Positions 10,107 to 20,028 of a DNA stretch of 64,000 nt are shown in pieces. The DNA comes from Martinezella miluonensis (lineage in GTDB: Bacteria > Pseudomonadota > Alphaproteobacteria > Rhizobiales > Rhizobiaceae). The DNA is taken from positions 124,001 to 188,000 of the forward strand of contig NZ_FMAH01000004.1 of NCBI RefSeq assembly GCF_900094545.1. Reading direction: 5' to 3'. Position numbers and translations under genes: made by a program. Under the pieces are notes generated by a model. The model was given only the letters and a program-made list of their open reading frames with translations. It was not told the origin of the DNA and made no database searches. How positions within the stretch are numbered: position 1 is the first letter of the stretch; every line of letters begins with the position of its first letter.

Positions 10107-10134
10107 GGCGCGGCGAAAGCCGCGCCTTTTGTTT
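10107..10134 (+). terminator. Rho-independent terminator after wrbA
   Basis: An 8-bp stem GGCGCGGC/GCCGCGCC with a GAAA tetraloop, followed by TTTTGTTT. Confidence 0.9.
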
Positions 10135-10301
10135 GAGCGATAGCAGCCGGCGATCTGCGGCACTTGCATCGACTTGACCGCGCTCACCAGCCGGGTTGAA
10201 GGCGCCAGAGGCGCGTATCTCAGAAAGCTGCAGTCCAATTCAAAAAACGATTGCGCGACGCTTTCCAAATCACACAACGCAAGATATTGAAATCGCCCAG
10301 C

Positions 10302-10387
10302 GCGGACGTGGCGAAACTGGTAGACGCAAGGGACTTAAAATCCCTCGGCCTTTGGCTGTACGGGTTCGACCCCCGTCGTCCGCACCA
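10302..10387 (+). tRNA. tRNA-Leu (anticodon UAA)
   Basis: 86 bases including an encoded CCA. The acceptor stem GCGGACG pairs with CGTCCGC. The anticodon stem AGGGA/TCCCT encloses loop CTTAAAA (anticodon TAA). A long variable arm (type II tRNA) and the T-loop GGTTCGAC are visible. It decodes UUA, a rare codon in this genome. Confidence 0.96.
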
Positions 10388-10464
10388 TCGGCTTATCAGG
10401 AAACGGGTGGCTGCCGCTTTGGCCGATGGCTAATCTGATCCAATCAACCGGATCGGAGTATGCC

Positions 10465-10671
10465 ATGTCCATCTTCCTTCATCTGCATGAGATCGCGGCA
10501 AAGCGTGGAGACGGTTTGCGCCCGGAATTGATCAGGGCCTTGCAAGACACATGTCAGCAAAACGAGGTCATCTCGCTGGCTGCGCAACGGTCAAAGGCTG
10601 TCTTCGAGACAGCGGACTCACCGGAAATGGAGCAATCAGGCGATTGGAAGCATCGCACGCATGCGAAGTGA
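10465..10671 (+). CDS. Small hypothetical protein next to tRNA-Leu
   Basis: A 68-codon frame starting at the ATG at 10465, preceded by GGAG at a 7-base spacing. The product begins MSIFLHLHEIAAKRGD and looks soluble and charged, with no signal peptide and no family I recognise. Third-position GC is moderately high (roughly 60 percent by eye), which is compatible with, but not proof of, coding. A hairpin follows the stop at 10682-10716. The frame continues upstream to 10426 without a better start. Existence as a gene is uncertain. Confidence 0.4.
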   Translation: MSIFLHLHEIAAKRGDGLRPELIRALQDTCQQNEVISLAAQRSKAVFETADSPEMEQSGDWKHRTHAK

Positions 10672-10681
10672 GTAAGGCGAA

Positions 10682-10716
10682 GCCCGCCGGCGCCGACGGA
10701 TCGGTGTTGGGCGGGC
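10682..10716 (+). terminator. Hairpin downstream of the 68-codon ORF
   Basis: Outer stem GCCCGCC/GGCGGGC and inner stem CCGA/TCGG around a CGGA loop, separated by an internal bulge. There is no T-run after it, so termination is only suggested by position. Confidence 0.35.
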
Positions 10717-10937
10717 CTCTAACCATCGTCATGATGGCTGTGTCATATTGGATGCAGGGGGAGCTTTGCTGTCAACTCGCAGATTTTGGGAGTTCCTCTG
10801 TCAGAGGCATAAATGGTTAACTGCCCGTTTGCGGCAATGATATCGCGACGGCAGGTCTGAAAGCGCGACAAACAGGCTTTCTTTGCTCATGTTTCCTGTG
10901 TCATAGCAGGGATGGATTGAAGAAGGACGGATAAGCC

Positions 10938-12188
10938 TTGGACAAACAGACTGTTCTCGACGCAACCGAGGCCATGCGTGGCCTTTTTTCCGCAACGCCG
11001 CTGCAGCTGAACGAGCATCTTTCCGCCCGCTATGGCGCGGATATCTGGCTGAAGCGCGAGGATCTGACGCCGGTGCGTTCCTACAAGATTCGCGGCGCCT
11101 TTAATTTCTTCCGCAAGGTGATTGCCGAAGGCGGCACGGAAAAGACTTTCGTCTGCGCATCCGCCGGCAATCATGCCCAGGGTTTTGCCTTCGTCTGCCG
11201 CCATTTCGGCGTGCCCGGCGTGGTCTACATGCCCGCGACGACGCCGCAGCAGAAGATCGACAAGACCCGCATCTTCGGCGGCGAATTCATCACCATCAAG
11301 CTCTTCGGCGATTTCTTCGACCAATGCTATCACGCCGCGCGCGAACATGTTGAGCGCATCGACGGCGTCATGGTGCCACCCTTCGATCATGTCGATATCA
11401 TCGAGGGGCAGGCGACCGTTGCAGCCGAGATCGCGGAGCAGCTCCCCGCGGGCGTTGTCCCCGACCATGTCCTTCTTCCTGTCGGCGGTGGCGGTCTTGC
11501 AGCCGGCATCACCGGCTATTTCGCCGACAAGCTTTCCCGCGACGCCTTCGTTTTTGCAGAACCTGCGGGAGCGCCGAGCCTGCGCCGCAGCATCGAGGCG
11601 GGACATGTGATCACGCTGGCTAAAGTCGACAATTTCGTCGATGGCGCTGCCGTCGGCCGTATCGGCGAGCTGAACTTCGCCGCCTTGAAGGGCTTTGCAG
11701 CCGATCAGGTCAAGCTGATCGAGGAAAACGCCATCTGCGTCACCATCACCGATATGCTGAACGTCGAAGGCGTTGTGTTGGAGCCTGCCGGTGCGCTGGC
11801 GATCACGGCGTTGGAAAAGCTCGATCGCGACAGCATCCGCGGCAAGACCATCGTCGCCGTCGTCTCCGGCGGCAATTTCGACTTCGAGCGCCTGCCCGAC
11901 GTCAAGGAGCGCGCCATGCGCTATGCCGGGCTGAAGAAATACTTCATCCTGCGTCTCGCGCAGCGCCCCGGCGCGCTTCGGGATTTCCTCAACATGCTCG
12001 GCCCGGAAGATGATATCGCCCGCTTCGAATATCTGAAGAAGAGCGCCCGCAATTTCGGTTCCATCCTGATCGGCATCGAGACGAAGAACCCGGATAATTT
12101 CAAGCAGCTTATCGCCAACTTCGAAAGTTCCGGCATGGGCTATGAGGACATCACCGAAAACGAGATCCTGGCAAACCTGATCATTTGA
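10938..12188 (+). CDS. ilvA: Threonine ammonia-lyase (threonine dehydratase), PLP-dependent
   Basis: 416 residues. It deaminates threonine to 2-oxobutanoate, the first step of isoleucine synthesis. Seen: the PLP lysine in VRSYKIRGA (K50), SAGNHAQG at 75-82, the phosphate-binding glycine loop VGGGGLAAG from 182, and a C-terminal ACT-like regulatory part of about 85 residues. That is a single module, the shorter IlvA form, against two ACT modules in E. coli IlvA. The start is a TTG at 10938 with AAGGACGG upstream; no ATG fits the conserved N-terminus. A HlyU-domain gene follows after 37 bases and may be co-transcribed. Feedback control by isoleucine is expected from the family. Confidence 0.93.
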   Translation: MDKQTVLDATEAMRGLFSATPLQLNEHLSARYGADIWLKREDLTPVRSYKIRGAFNFFRKVIAEGGTEKTFVCASAGNHAQGFAFVCRHFGVPGVVYMPATTPQQKIDKTRIFGGEFITIKLFGDFFDQCYHAAREHVERIDGVMVPPFDHVDIIEGQATVAAEIAEQLPAGVVPDHVLLPVGGGGLAAGITGYFADKLSRDAFVFAEPAGAPSLRRSIEAGHVITLAKVDNFVDGAAVGRIGELNFAALKGFAADQVKLIEENAICVTITDMLNVEGVVLEPAGALAITALEKLDRDSIRGKTIVAVVSGGNFDFERLPDVKERAMRYAGLKKYFILRLAQRPGALRDFLNMLGPEDDIARFEYLKKSARNFGSILIGIETKNPDNFKQLIANFESSGMGYEDITENEILANLII

Positions 12189-12225
12189 CTTTGCGACCCC
12201 GCAACCTTCATGCTAAAGGCGATCC

Positions 12226-12564
12226 ATGGCTTCGTTCTTTTCAAATATCATCTCGATCTTCACCGGCGGCGCAACGCAGCCGGGCACTGAAAAGTCTACC
12301 GCTCCGGCCGTCAGCGCCGAGCCGCAGGTGCATGCCGGCTGCACGATCTATGCGACGCCGCAGCGCGAGGGCAATCAGTTCCGCCTCATGGGCCGGATCG
12401 AGAAGGATGTGAACGGCGAGATGCTGGTGCGGACGTTCATTCGCGCCGATGTTTTCACCTCGTCGGACGATGCCGTGGAATCGGCGTTCCGCAAGGCGCA
12501 GCAGATCATCGACCAGAACGGCGCATCGCTGTTTGGCGATGGCGAAAAAAGCCGCCAAGTTTGA
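12226..12564 (+). CDS. HlyU-domain protein
   Basis: A 112-residue small protein with the HlyU-family pattern (cysteine in HAGCTIYATP, then GRIEKDVNGEMLVRTFIRAD and a C-terminal helix). HlyU was named as a haemolysin transcription activator in Vibrio, but that regulator is an ArsR-type protein. Proteins of this small Pfam family in alphaproteobacteria have no proven function. The gene sits 37 bases after ilvA on the same strand. The family call is good; a regulatory role should not be assumed. Confidence 0.75.
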   Translation: MASFFSNIISIFTGGATQPGTEKSTAPAVSAEPQVHAGCTIYATPQREGNQFRLMGRIEKDVNGEMLVRTFIRADVFTSSDDAVESAFRKAQQIIDQNGASLFGDGEKSRQV

Positions 12565-12570
12565 TAGCAA

Positions 12571-12631
12571 GCGGATTCATTTAATATGCGTCTGATGCAG
12601 GGCCGCCTCTCGCATCCGCTTTTGGCGGCCC
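12571..12631 (+). terminator. Hairpins between HlyU-domain gene and SDR gene
   Basis: An inner stem GGGCCGCC/GGCGGCCC (12600-12607 with 12624-12631) and an alternative larger pairing AGCGGAT/ATCCGCT whose right arm runs into TTTT at about 12620. The two structures exclude each other. This is the likely end of the ilvA unit, between convergent genes. Confidence 0.45.
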
Positions 12632-12673
12632 ATAACACTTACTGAAATCGATGGCTGTTGGATCTTCGCAGGC

Positions 12674-13450
12674 TTAGGCCGCGCGGAACAGCTTTGCGCC
12701 GGAGGGCGCATTGACGGCGCCGCCGTCGACCGTGATTTCGATGGCCGTAACGTTGGCGGAATCGCCGGAAGCCAGATAGAGCGCGGCCTTGGCGATTTCG
12801 TCGGCTTCGCTCATGCGGCCGAGCGGGCTAAGACTGCCGAAGCGCGCCTCCAGCGCATCCATCGCCTCCGGCGTGGCAGCGCGCGTACCCCAGATCGGCG
12901 TCTTGGTGGCGCCCGGCGTCACCTGGTTGACGCGGATGCCGCGGGGGGCGAGTTCAGAGGCGAGATTGCGGGTCATGGCGCGAACGGCGCTCTTCGTGCC
13001 CGCATAGGCGGAATAGCCGGGAATGCCGAGGACGGCATGCACGGAGCCGTTCAGGATCACCGAACCGCCGTCGTTCAGATGCGGCAGCGCCGCCTGCACG
13101 GTGAAGAAGACTCCGGTGAAGTTGACCCGTACGATGGTCTCGAATTGCTCAAGCGTGGTTTTGCCGAGCGCGGTTTCGCCGGCAATTCCGGCATTGGCGA
13201 AGACGACATCGAATTTTCCGAGCTTCTCTGCAGCCTCGGCAAACGCCTTCTCCATGGCCGGGATATCGGTGGTGTCGGCCTGTAACGCCAGCACGTCGCC
13301 GCCGAGCTCCTCGGCTGCCGCAGCAAGCGTCTTGGCATTGCGGCCGGTGATGGCGACCTTGGCGCCTTCAGCTAGGAAGAGGCGGGCGGTGGCGAAGCCG
13401 ATACCGCTGTTTCCGCCAGTGATGAGGGCAACCTTGTTCTTGAGACGCAT
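12674..13450 (-). CDS. Short-chain dehydrogenase/reductase (SDR)
   Basis: A 258-residue classical SDR. Seen: the cofactor loop TGGNSGIG at 11-18, NAG at 86-88, catalytic Ser136 and the YxxxK pair Tyr149/Lys153, with the usual 13-residue Ser-Tyr gap. There is an Arg after the second strand (TGRN), which favours NADP(H). The substrate is unknown. It is divergent from a TetR-type regulator with two palindromic boxes in between, so it is probably that regulator's target. The pairing suggests a response to a reactive or xenobiotic small molecule, but this is inference. Confidence 0.9.
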   Translation of the reverse strand: MRLKNKVALITGGNSGIGFATARLFLAEGAKVAITGRNAKTLAAAAEELGGDVLALQADTTDIPAMEKAFAEAAEKLGKFDVVFANAGIAGETALGKTTLEQFETIVRVNFTGVFFTVQAALPHLNDGGSVILNGSVHAVLGIPGYSAYAGTKSAVRAMTRNLASELAPRGIRVNQVTPGATKTPIWGTRAATPEAMDALEARFGSLSPLGRMSEADEIAKAALYLASGDSANVTAIEITVDGGAVNAPSGAKLFRAA

Positions 13451-13483
13451 GTTCGTAGCTCCTGTTGGCTTTTGTCACGATCT

Positions 13484-13523
13484 GGATTATGATCGTTATC
13501 TATAAGGATTATGATCGTAATCC
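13484..13523. promoter_or_regulatory. Tandem palindromic operators between SDR and TetR genes
   Basis: Two near-identical 18-base boxes, GGATTATGATCGTTATCT (13484-13501) and GGATTATGATCGTAATCC (13506-13523), start 22 bases apart, about two helical turns. The second is an almost perfect palindrome. Position and form fit a TetR-family operator controlling both divergent genes. The second box ends 33 bases before the chosen regulator start. Confidence 0.8.
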
Positions 13524-13555
13524 ATTTTGTCAAGCCAGGCAGGAAAGGATTTTCG

Positions 13556-14137
13556 ATGGGCCGCTCGCAATTGGAAAAGCAAAAGACGCACGAACGCATC
13601 GTGACGCTTGCCGCCAAACGTCTGCGCGAGGAGGGATTGGAGGGAATCGGCGTCGCCGATCTCATGAAGGAAGCCGGTTTGACCGTCGGGGGCTTTTACA
13701 AGCATTTCGCCTCCCGCGACGAACTCGTGGCGGAAGCCATGGAATCGGCGATCGGATCATGGCGACGGCAACAGGAGGAACAGGGGATTGACCCCGCGAG
13801 CATCTCGCTAAACGACTATGTCGATAGCTATCTCAGCGAACGTCACCGCGATCATTGCGGCGAGGGCTGTGCCTATGCGGCGCTCACGGCAGATATGGCG
13901 CGCAGCAGCGATGCGGTCCGCACCGTGGCGACGGAGGGCTTGCAAAGAAATTTCGAGACCATGACGGCGCGCATGCGACAGCCCGAAACCGCCGAAGTCA
14001 GACGGAAGGCAATCATCGCCTCCTGCCTCATGACCGGCGCGCTCGGCCTTGCGCGCGTGGCGAACGACGAAGCGCTTTCCAGTGAAATTCTGGAGACCGT
14101 GAAGCAGTTCGTGAAGGAGCTGCCACAGGCAAAATAG
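13556..14137 (+). CDS. TetR/AcrR-family transcriptional regulator
   Basis: 193 residues. The N-terminal helix-turn-helix (about 10-55) ends in the family pattern GLTVGGFYKHFASRDELVAE. The C-terminal ligand domain contains HRDHCGEGC, a cysteine pair that could sense an electrophile or oxidant. The frame is open from 13511 across the operator, but the ATG at 13556 is preceded by AGGAAAGG and begins the true N-terminus (MGRSQLEKQKTHERI). It likely represses itself and the divergent SDR gene through the paired boxes at 13484-13523. Confidence 0.9.
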   Translation: MGRSQLEKQKTHERIVTLAAKRLREEGLEGIGVADLMKEAGLTVGGFYKHFASRDELVAEAMESAIGSWRRQQEEQGIDPASISLNDYVDSYLSERHRDHCGEGCAYAALTADMARSSDAVRTVATEGLQRNFETMTARMRQPETAEVRRKAIIASCLMTGALGLARVANDEALSSEILETVKQFVKELPQAK

Positions 14138-14141
14138 CAAA

Positions 14142-14163
14142 GCGGCCGGTTGGAGCCGGCCGC
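14142..14163. terminator. Bidirectional hairpin between TetR gene and azoR
   Basis: An 8-bp stem GCGGCCGG/CCGGCCGC with a 6-base loop lies between the two convergent stop codons. T-runs are short on both sides. Confidence 0.55.
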
Positions 14164-14190
14164 CTGTCATCATCAGAATAATGCTGTCGA

Positions 14191-14805
14191 TTAAGCGGCG
14201 AGAGCCAGCTCGGAAGCGCGGGCCTGAGCGGCGCCGACAGCCTTTTCGGCGGCTTCCGGACCAAAAGCGACGCCTTCGACGTAGACAGTCTCGACATCGG
14301 TGATGCCGATGAAGCCGAGAACCGACTTCAGATAGGGAACGGCATGGTTCAGCGGAGCAGCCGGGCCTTCGGAGTAGACACCGCCGGAGGCGAGCACGAT
14401 GTAGGCCTTCTTGCCGGTCGCCAGGCCCTTCGGGCCGGTTTCCGTGTAGGTGAAGGTGCGGCCGGCGCGGGCGATGTTGTCGATCCAGGTCTTCAGCGAA
14501 GAGTAGATGTTGAAGTTGATGAGGCCGGTGCCAATGACCAGCGTGTCGGCGGCGAGCAACTCGTCAACGAGCGCTTCGGAAACCTTGATGGCTTCGTTCT
14601 GCTCGAGCGTGCGGGCGTCGGCCGGCGTGCGGATAGCGGCCGTGAAGGGGCCGTCGATATGCGGCAGGTTGTCGGCGGCGAGATCGCGACGAACAAGCGT
14701 CTTGCCCGGGTTGTTGGCCTTGATCTTCTCTGCAAGCTCGACGGCGATCTTGCTGGAGAGCGAATCCGAGCGGGGGCTGGAGGTCAGAAGCAGAATGGAG
14801 GACAT
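14191..14805 (-). CDS. azoR: FMN-dependent NADH-azoreductase
   Basis: 204 residues of flavodoxin-like fold. Azoreductases of this family reduce azo compounds and quinones with FMN and NADH by a two-electron mechanism. Seen: the N-terminal phosphate loop SSPRSDSLSSK, the central GLINFNIYSSLKTWIDN stretch that contacts flavin in AzoR, and GPKGLATGKKAYIVLASGGVYS. Length matches the family (about 200). The start is the ATG at 14805 (MSSILLLT) with AAGGAAA upstream, rather than the TTG six codons earlier. It is divergent from a LysR-type regulator that probably controls it. Confidence 0.92.
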   Translation of the reverse strand: MSSILLLTSSPRSDSLSSKIAVELAEKIKANNPGKTLVRRDLAADNLPHIDGPFTAAIRTPADARTLEQNEAIKVSEALVDELLAADTLVIGTGLINFNIYSSLKTWIDNIARAGRTFTYTETGPKGLATGKKAYIVLASGGVYSEGPAAPLNHAVPYLKSVLGFIGITDVETVYVEGVAFGPEAAEKAVGAAQARASELALAA

Positions 14806-14886
14806 ATCCGTTTTCCTTTTCAATGGGTTGCGAAAATCGGCTGGGAGAATCCGATCACGTTCGGTTCAGTAGATAAGTCCTCAGTG

Positions 14887-14930
14887 CTATCGAGAGAAAC
14901 TGTGATAATATGGATTGTAATTATCGATAG
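14887..14930. promoter_or_regulatory. Inverted repeats in the azoR-LysR intergenic region
   Basis: GATAAT-N10-ATTATC (14904-14925) is a compact dyad of LysR-operator size. CTATCGA (14887-14893) and TCGATAG (14924-14930) form a wider dyad around it. Placement midway between divergent genes fits a LysR-family binding region. Confidence 0.6.
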
Positions 14931-14942
14931 AATGGATGGCCG

Positions 14943-15911
14943 ATGCTTCCCAATCCCACCCTTGACCAATTGCAGGTGTTCCTGACCGTCGCAGAGTCCG
15001 GCAGTTTTTCCGCGGCTTCGCGTGCGCTCAATCGTGCCCAATCGGTCATCAGCTATACGATCGCCAATCTGGAGGCTCAGCTGGAAATGCCGCTGTTCGA
15101 GCGTTCCGGCTCCCGCCAGCCGAAGCTGACGGATGCGGGCAGGGTGATGCTTGAGGATGCGCGCCGCATCCTCTCCGATCTTCAGGTGATGCGCGCCAGA
15201 GTGAAGGGTTTGAAGACCGGGCTGGAGGCAGAAGTGGCTGTCGCCATCAGCGTCATGGTGCCCGTCCATGCCACGGTCGAAGTGCTACGCGAATTCCGCG
15301 ATCGCTTTCCTTACGTTTCGCTGCGTCTCGACACCGGCGAACTCGGCACGATGCTGGAACTTGTTGCGAGCGGCAAGTCGACGATCGGCATTGGCGGGGC
15401 GGTGATCAGGCAGGACGATGCGTTGATGATCGAGCGTATCGGTCATTCCTTCATGATGCCCGTCGCAGCACCGACGCACCCGCTGGCACAGATCGGAGGG
15501 CCGCTGACGCTTGCCGATGTCCGCGAGGAGGTCCAACTGGTCGTCACCGACGCCTCAAGCCTGACGAATGGCAAGGATTTCAATGTCCTGTCTTACAAGA
15601 CATGGCGCGTCAGCGATATCGCCACCAAGCATCAGCTAATACGAGGTGGCCTCGGTTGGGGTGGGTTGCCGGCATCCTTTATCATGGAAGATTTGCAAAA
15701 AGGGCGGCTCGTGCCGCTGCCTCTCGATGCCTACGATCAGAGCGAATACCCGATCTATGCGATCCGCAAGCTCGACAATCCGCCCGGCCCGGCGGCGGCC
15801 TGGATGATCGAAGCCTTCCGTTCACGCCTGTCTCAATGTCCGAACCAGGCGGATTTCAAGGCGGCGGTCGAGATGTTCCATCCGGGAGACAAGCGGCTGG
15901 CCGCTGAATGA
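14943..15911 (+). CDS. LysR-family transcriptional regulator
   Basis: 322 residues. The winged helix-turn-helix occupies about 6-65 (LDQLQVFLTVAESGSFSAAS), with a substrate-binding domain after it. The start MLPNPTLDQ places the HTH at its usual distance from the N-terminus. It is divergent from azoR across a 137-base gap with dyads, which is the classical LysR arrangement. The inducer is likely a quinone or azo-type compound if azoR is the target; that is inference. The C-terminal 20 residues carry CPNQADFKAAVEMFHP, unremarkable for the family. Confidence 0.92.
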   Translation: MLPNPTLDQLQVFLTVAESGSFSAASRALNRAQSVISYTIANLEAQLEMPLFERSGSRQPKLTDAGRVMLEDARRILSDLQVMRARVKGLKTGLEAEVAVAISVMVPVHATVEVLREFRDRFPYVSLRLDTGELGTMLELVASGKSTIGIGGAVIRQDDALMIERIGHSFMMPVAAPTHPLAQIGGPLTLADVREEVQLVVTDASSLTNGKDFNVLSYKTWRVSDIATKHQLIRGGLGWGGLPASFIMEDLQKGRLVPLPLDAYDQSEYPIYAIRKLDNPPGPAAAWMIEAFRSRLSQCPNQADFKAAVEMFHPGDKRLAAE

Positions 15912-15913
15912 AA

Positions 15914-15940
15914 GTCCTCTCCCCGCAAGGAGGAGAGGAC
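15914..15940. terminator. Hairpin between convergent LysR gene and cpdB
   Basis: A 9-bp stem GTCCTCTCC/GGAGAGGAC with a 9-base loop. It sits 2 bases past the regulator stop and 15 bases past the cpdB stop. ACTTTCATT follows on the minus strand. Confidence 0.6.
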
Positions 15941-15954
15941 CATATCGTTGGGAC

Positions 15955-17943
<1,989 letters not shown>

Positions 17944-18081
17944 GAAACACTCCTTCAACGATAGGGCTATTGTCCGTCGATCATCTCTCGGGTGAAGGGA
18001 GACTAGGACTATTTTCGAAGGTGTGCACCAGGAATGTGACAGGCTTATTGTGGTTATATGCCAGTCGGTGCCAACATTTGT

Positions 18082-18459
18082 TCAGCGTTTCAGAACCGGC
18101 TTTATGTCCTTGTGGAAAAAGCGAAAATAGGAAGCGACCTTTGCCGCGGCATTGGACGAGCGATCGAACTCGATGCCGATGCGGCCATTATGGGCCCAGC
18201 GCACGAAACCATCGAGCAGGCCGATATCGTCGCATTCGACGCGAACCTTGCTGCCTGCCGCGGCATAGAGCGGCGACTGCAGATCGAGTGCGATCCCGCT
18301 GGTGGAAATATCGACGACGCGACCGGCGACGAGCTTGGTGAAATAGCGAACCTGACCCATCAGCCGGGCGTGTTGGCGCGGCGAACCTCGTGTCTTGATT
18401 TTCAGATTGCCTTGGACGAGAGATTTCGAAGAGAACTGCATGATGTTATCCCGGCTCAT
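18082..18459 (-). CDS. PilZ-domain protein (probable c-di-GMP receptor)
   Basis: 125 residues, essentially one PilZ domain. Both c-di-GMP-binding elements are present: RxxxR as RQHAR (28-32) and D-x-S-x-x-G as DISTSG (50-55). A stand-alone PilZ protein acts as a c-di-GMP receptor affecting motility or polysaccharide output; the partner cannot be told from sequence. The start could be the ATG at 18459 or the one six codons later (18441, with GGGA upstream). It is transcribed alone, back to back with the EEP-family gene. Confidence 0.88.
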   Translation of the reverse strand: MSRDNIMQFSSKSLVQGNLKIKTRGSPRQHARLMGQVRYFTKLVAGRVVDISTSGIALDLQSPLYAAAGSKVRVECDDIGLLDGFVRWAHNGRIGIEFDRSSNAAAKVASYFRFFHKDIKPVLKR

Positions 18460-18604
18460 ACATCTTTTTCCCCTTCTGGATAGCAGGCGTGCATTGAGGG
18501 ATGCTTAGCATAGTCGCTAAAATTGTAGGCGGTCGTCCCGAATCGGTACCGGCACCCAGGTGCCTGAACGCGACCCGCGATGTGACTATTGAGAGGTGCA
18601 GAAC

Positions 18605-19408
18605 ATGCGTATCGTGTCGTTAAATGCGTGGGGCGGCAGGCTGTATGGGCCGCTGATGCCCTATCTTGTCGACGTTGATGCGGATGTTCTGTGCCTGCAG
18701 GAAGTGGTTCGCACGCAGGATGCGGACACCGGATGGCTGGTCTATCGCGATCACGGCGTGGAGCTTCCGCAGCGCGCCAATCTCTTCGAGGAGCTGAAGG
18801 TTGCTTTGCCGGCTTACGATGCCTTCTTCCTCCCCGTAGCACGGGGCGACCTTTTCGATGGGGACCGACGGTTTCATTCCGAATTCGGCTTGGCGACCTT
18901 CGTGCGCAAGACCTATCCGATCATCGGCCAAGCAGCCGGCTTCATCCATGGCGAATTTTCGGGCGATGGCTACGGGCCGCATCCGCGCTCGCGCAACGCT
19001 CATTGCATCCGCCTTTTCGACTATGAACACGGCTATCCCGTCACCATCGCCCATATGCATGGCCTGCGTGACTTGGAAGGCAAGGGCGACACGGCTGCAC
19101 GCCGCCATCAGGCAAATGCGTTTGTCGAACTCATCCGGCAGGTGAAACAGGACGGCGACCGGCTGGTCGTCTGCGGCGATTTCAACGTGCTTCCTGATAG
19201 CGAAACCTTCGAAATCCTCGGCAGCCTCGGGCTCGTCGATCTGGTCACCTCACTGGGACATGACGACACGCGCACGTCTCATTACCGAAAGCAGCCGCGC
19301 TTTGCCGACTACATGCTGGTGACCTCGAATGTCGAGGTGATCGGCTTCGATCCCGTCGCCGAGCCCGAAGTCTCAGATCACCGCGCGCTGCTGCTGGATC
19401 TGCGTTGA
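18605..19408 (+). CDS. Endonuclease/exonuclease/phosphatase-family hydrolase
   Basis: 267 residues of the metal-dependent EEP fold also used by exonuclease III and sphingomyelinases. Seen: MRIVSLNAWGG at the start, the metal-ligand Glu33 in LCLQEVV, CGDFNVLPDS in the middle, and the terminal SDHRALLLDLR. The start is the ATG at 18605 with AGAGG upstream, three codons inside the longest frame. The DNA-specific features of XthA are missing, so the substrate may be a phosphodiester lipid or nucleotide. The substrate is unknown. Confidence 0.85.
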   Translation: MRIVSLNAWGGRLYGPLMPYLVDVDADVLCLQEVVRTQDADTGWLVYRDHGVELPQRANLFEELKVALPAYDAFFLPVARGDLFDGDRRFHSEFGLATFVRKTYPIIGQAAGFIHGEFSGDGYGPHPRSRNAHCIRLFDYEHGYPVTIAHMHGLRDLEGKGDTAARRHQANAFVELIRQVKQDGDRLVVCGDFNVLPDSETFEILGSLGLVDLVTSLGHDDTRTSHYRKQPRFADYMLVTSNVEVIGFDPVAEPEVSDHRALLLDLR

Positions 19409-19414
19409 AAATGA

Positions 19415-19876
19415 TCAGAGGCCGACATTCGGCCTCTCTATGACTTCGCGCAGGGCAAAGCTCGAATTGATCTTCACGACATGCGGCAGCGCCGAGAGCC
19501 AGTCGCGGTGAATGCGCTCGTAGTCCTCAAGATCCCGGGCGGCGACGCGCAATATGTAGTCGTATTCCCCAGACATCAGGTAGCAGGCCAGCACGTTCGG
19601 GCAGCGCTTTACCGCCACCTCGAATTCCGAAAGCGTCTTGGCGAACTGGCCGGATAGCGAGATGTGCACGATGGCGATCATCTTGTAGTCCAGCGCCTTC
19701 TGCGACAGATGCGCGTGATAGCCGGCGATGACGCCGCTCTTTTCGAGGATATCGAGCCGGCGGGAGCAGGCCGAGGGCGATAGGCCGACCTTTTCGGCCA
19801 GTTCCGCATTGGTGATCCGCGCGTTCTGCTGCAGCATCCGCAGAATCGAATGATCTATGGCATCAAGGTCGGACAT
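19415..19876 (-). CDS. Lrp/AsnC-family transcriptional regulator, probable ald regulator
   Basis: 153 residues. Helix-turn-helix at about 18-45 (NAELAEKVGLSPSACSRR), then the RAM ligand domain with GEYDYILRV, typical of Lrp proteins that bind amino acids. It is divergent from alanine dehydrogenase with about 150 bases between, the arrangement of AldR-type regulators. So it probably activates ald in response to alanine. The frame ends 6 bases from the convergent EEP gene, and a hairpin lies inside its last codons. Confidence 0.9.
   Translation of the reverse strand: MSDLDAIDHSILRMLQQNARITNAELAEKVGLSPSACSRRLDILEKSGVIAGYHAHLSQKALDYKMIAIVHISLSGQFAKTLSEFEVAVKRCPNVLACYLMSGEYDYILRVAARDLEDYERIHRDWLSALPHVVKINSSFALREVIERPNVGL
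19417..19437. terminator. Hairpin inside the 3' end of the Lrp-type gene
   Basis: A 9-bp stem AGAGGCCGA/TCGGCCTCT with a 3-base loop overlaps the last codons of the Lrp-type gene and lies just past the convergent EEP gene's stop. It may terminate the EEP transcript. No T-run is present. Confidence 0.45.
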
Positions 19877-20028
19877 TCGAAGATCTTTCGAAAAAACTCC
19901 TATCCACGCAATAAATCACGAAAAATGACTGCAGCGCAATTTGTCTTTGCAAGGACATTGCGGGGCTGTGGTGGTCTGATCTCAGGCGGAGAAAATATGA
20001 GACGCACAAGCGTTCGAGGAGGAGTGAA

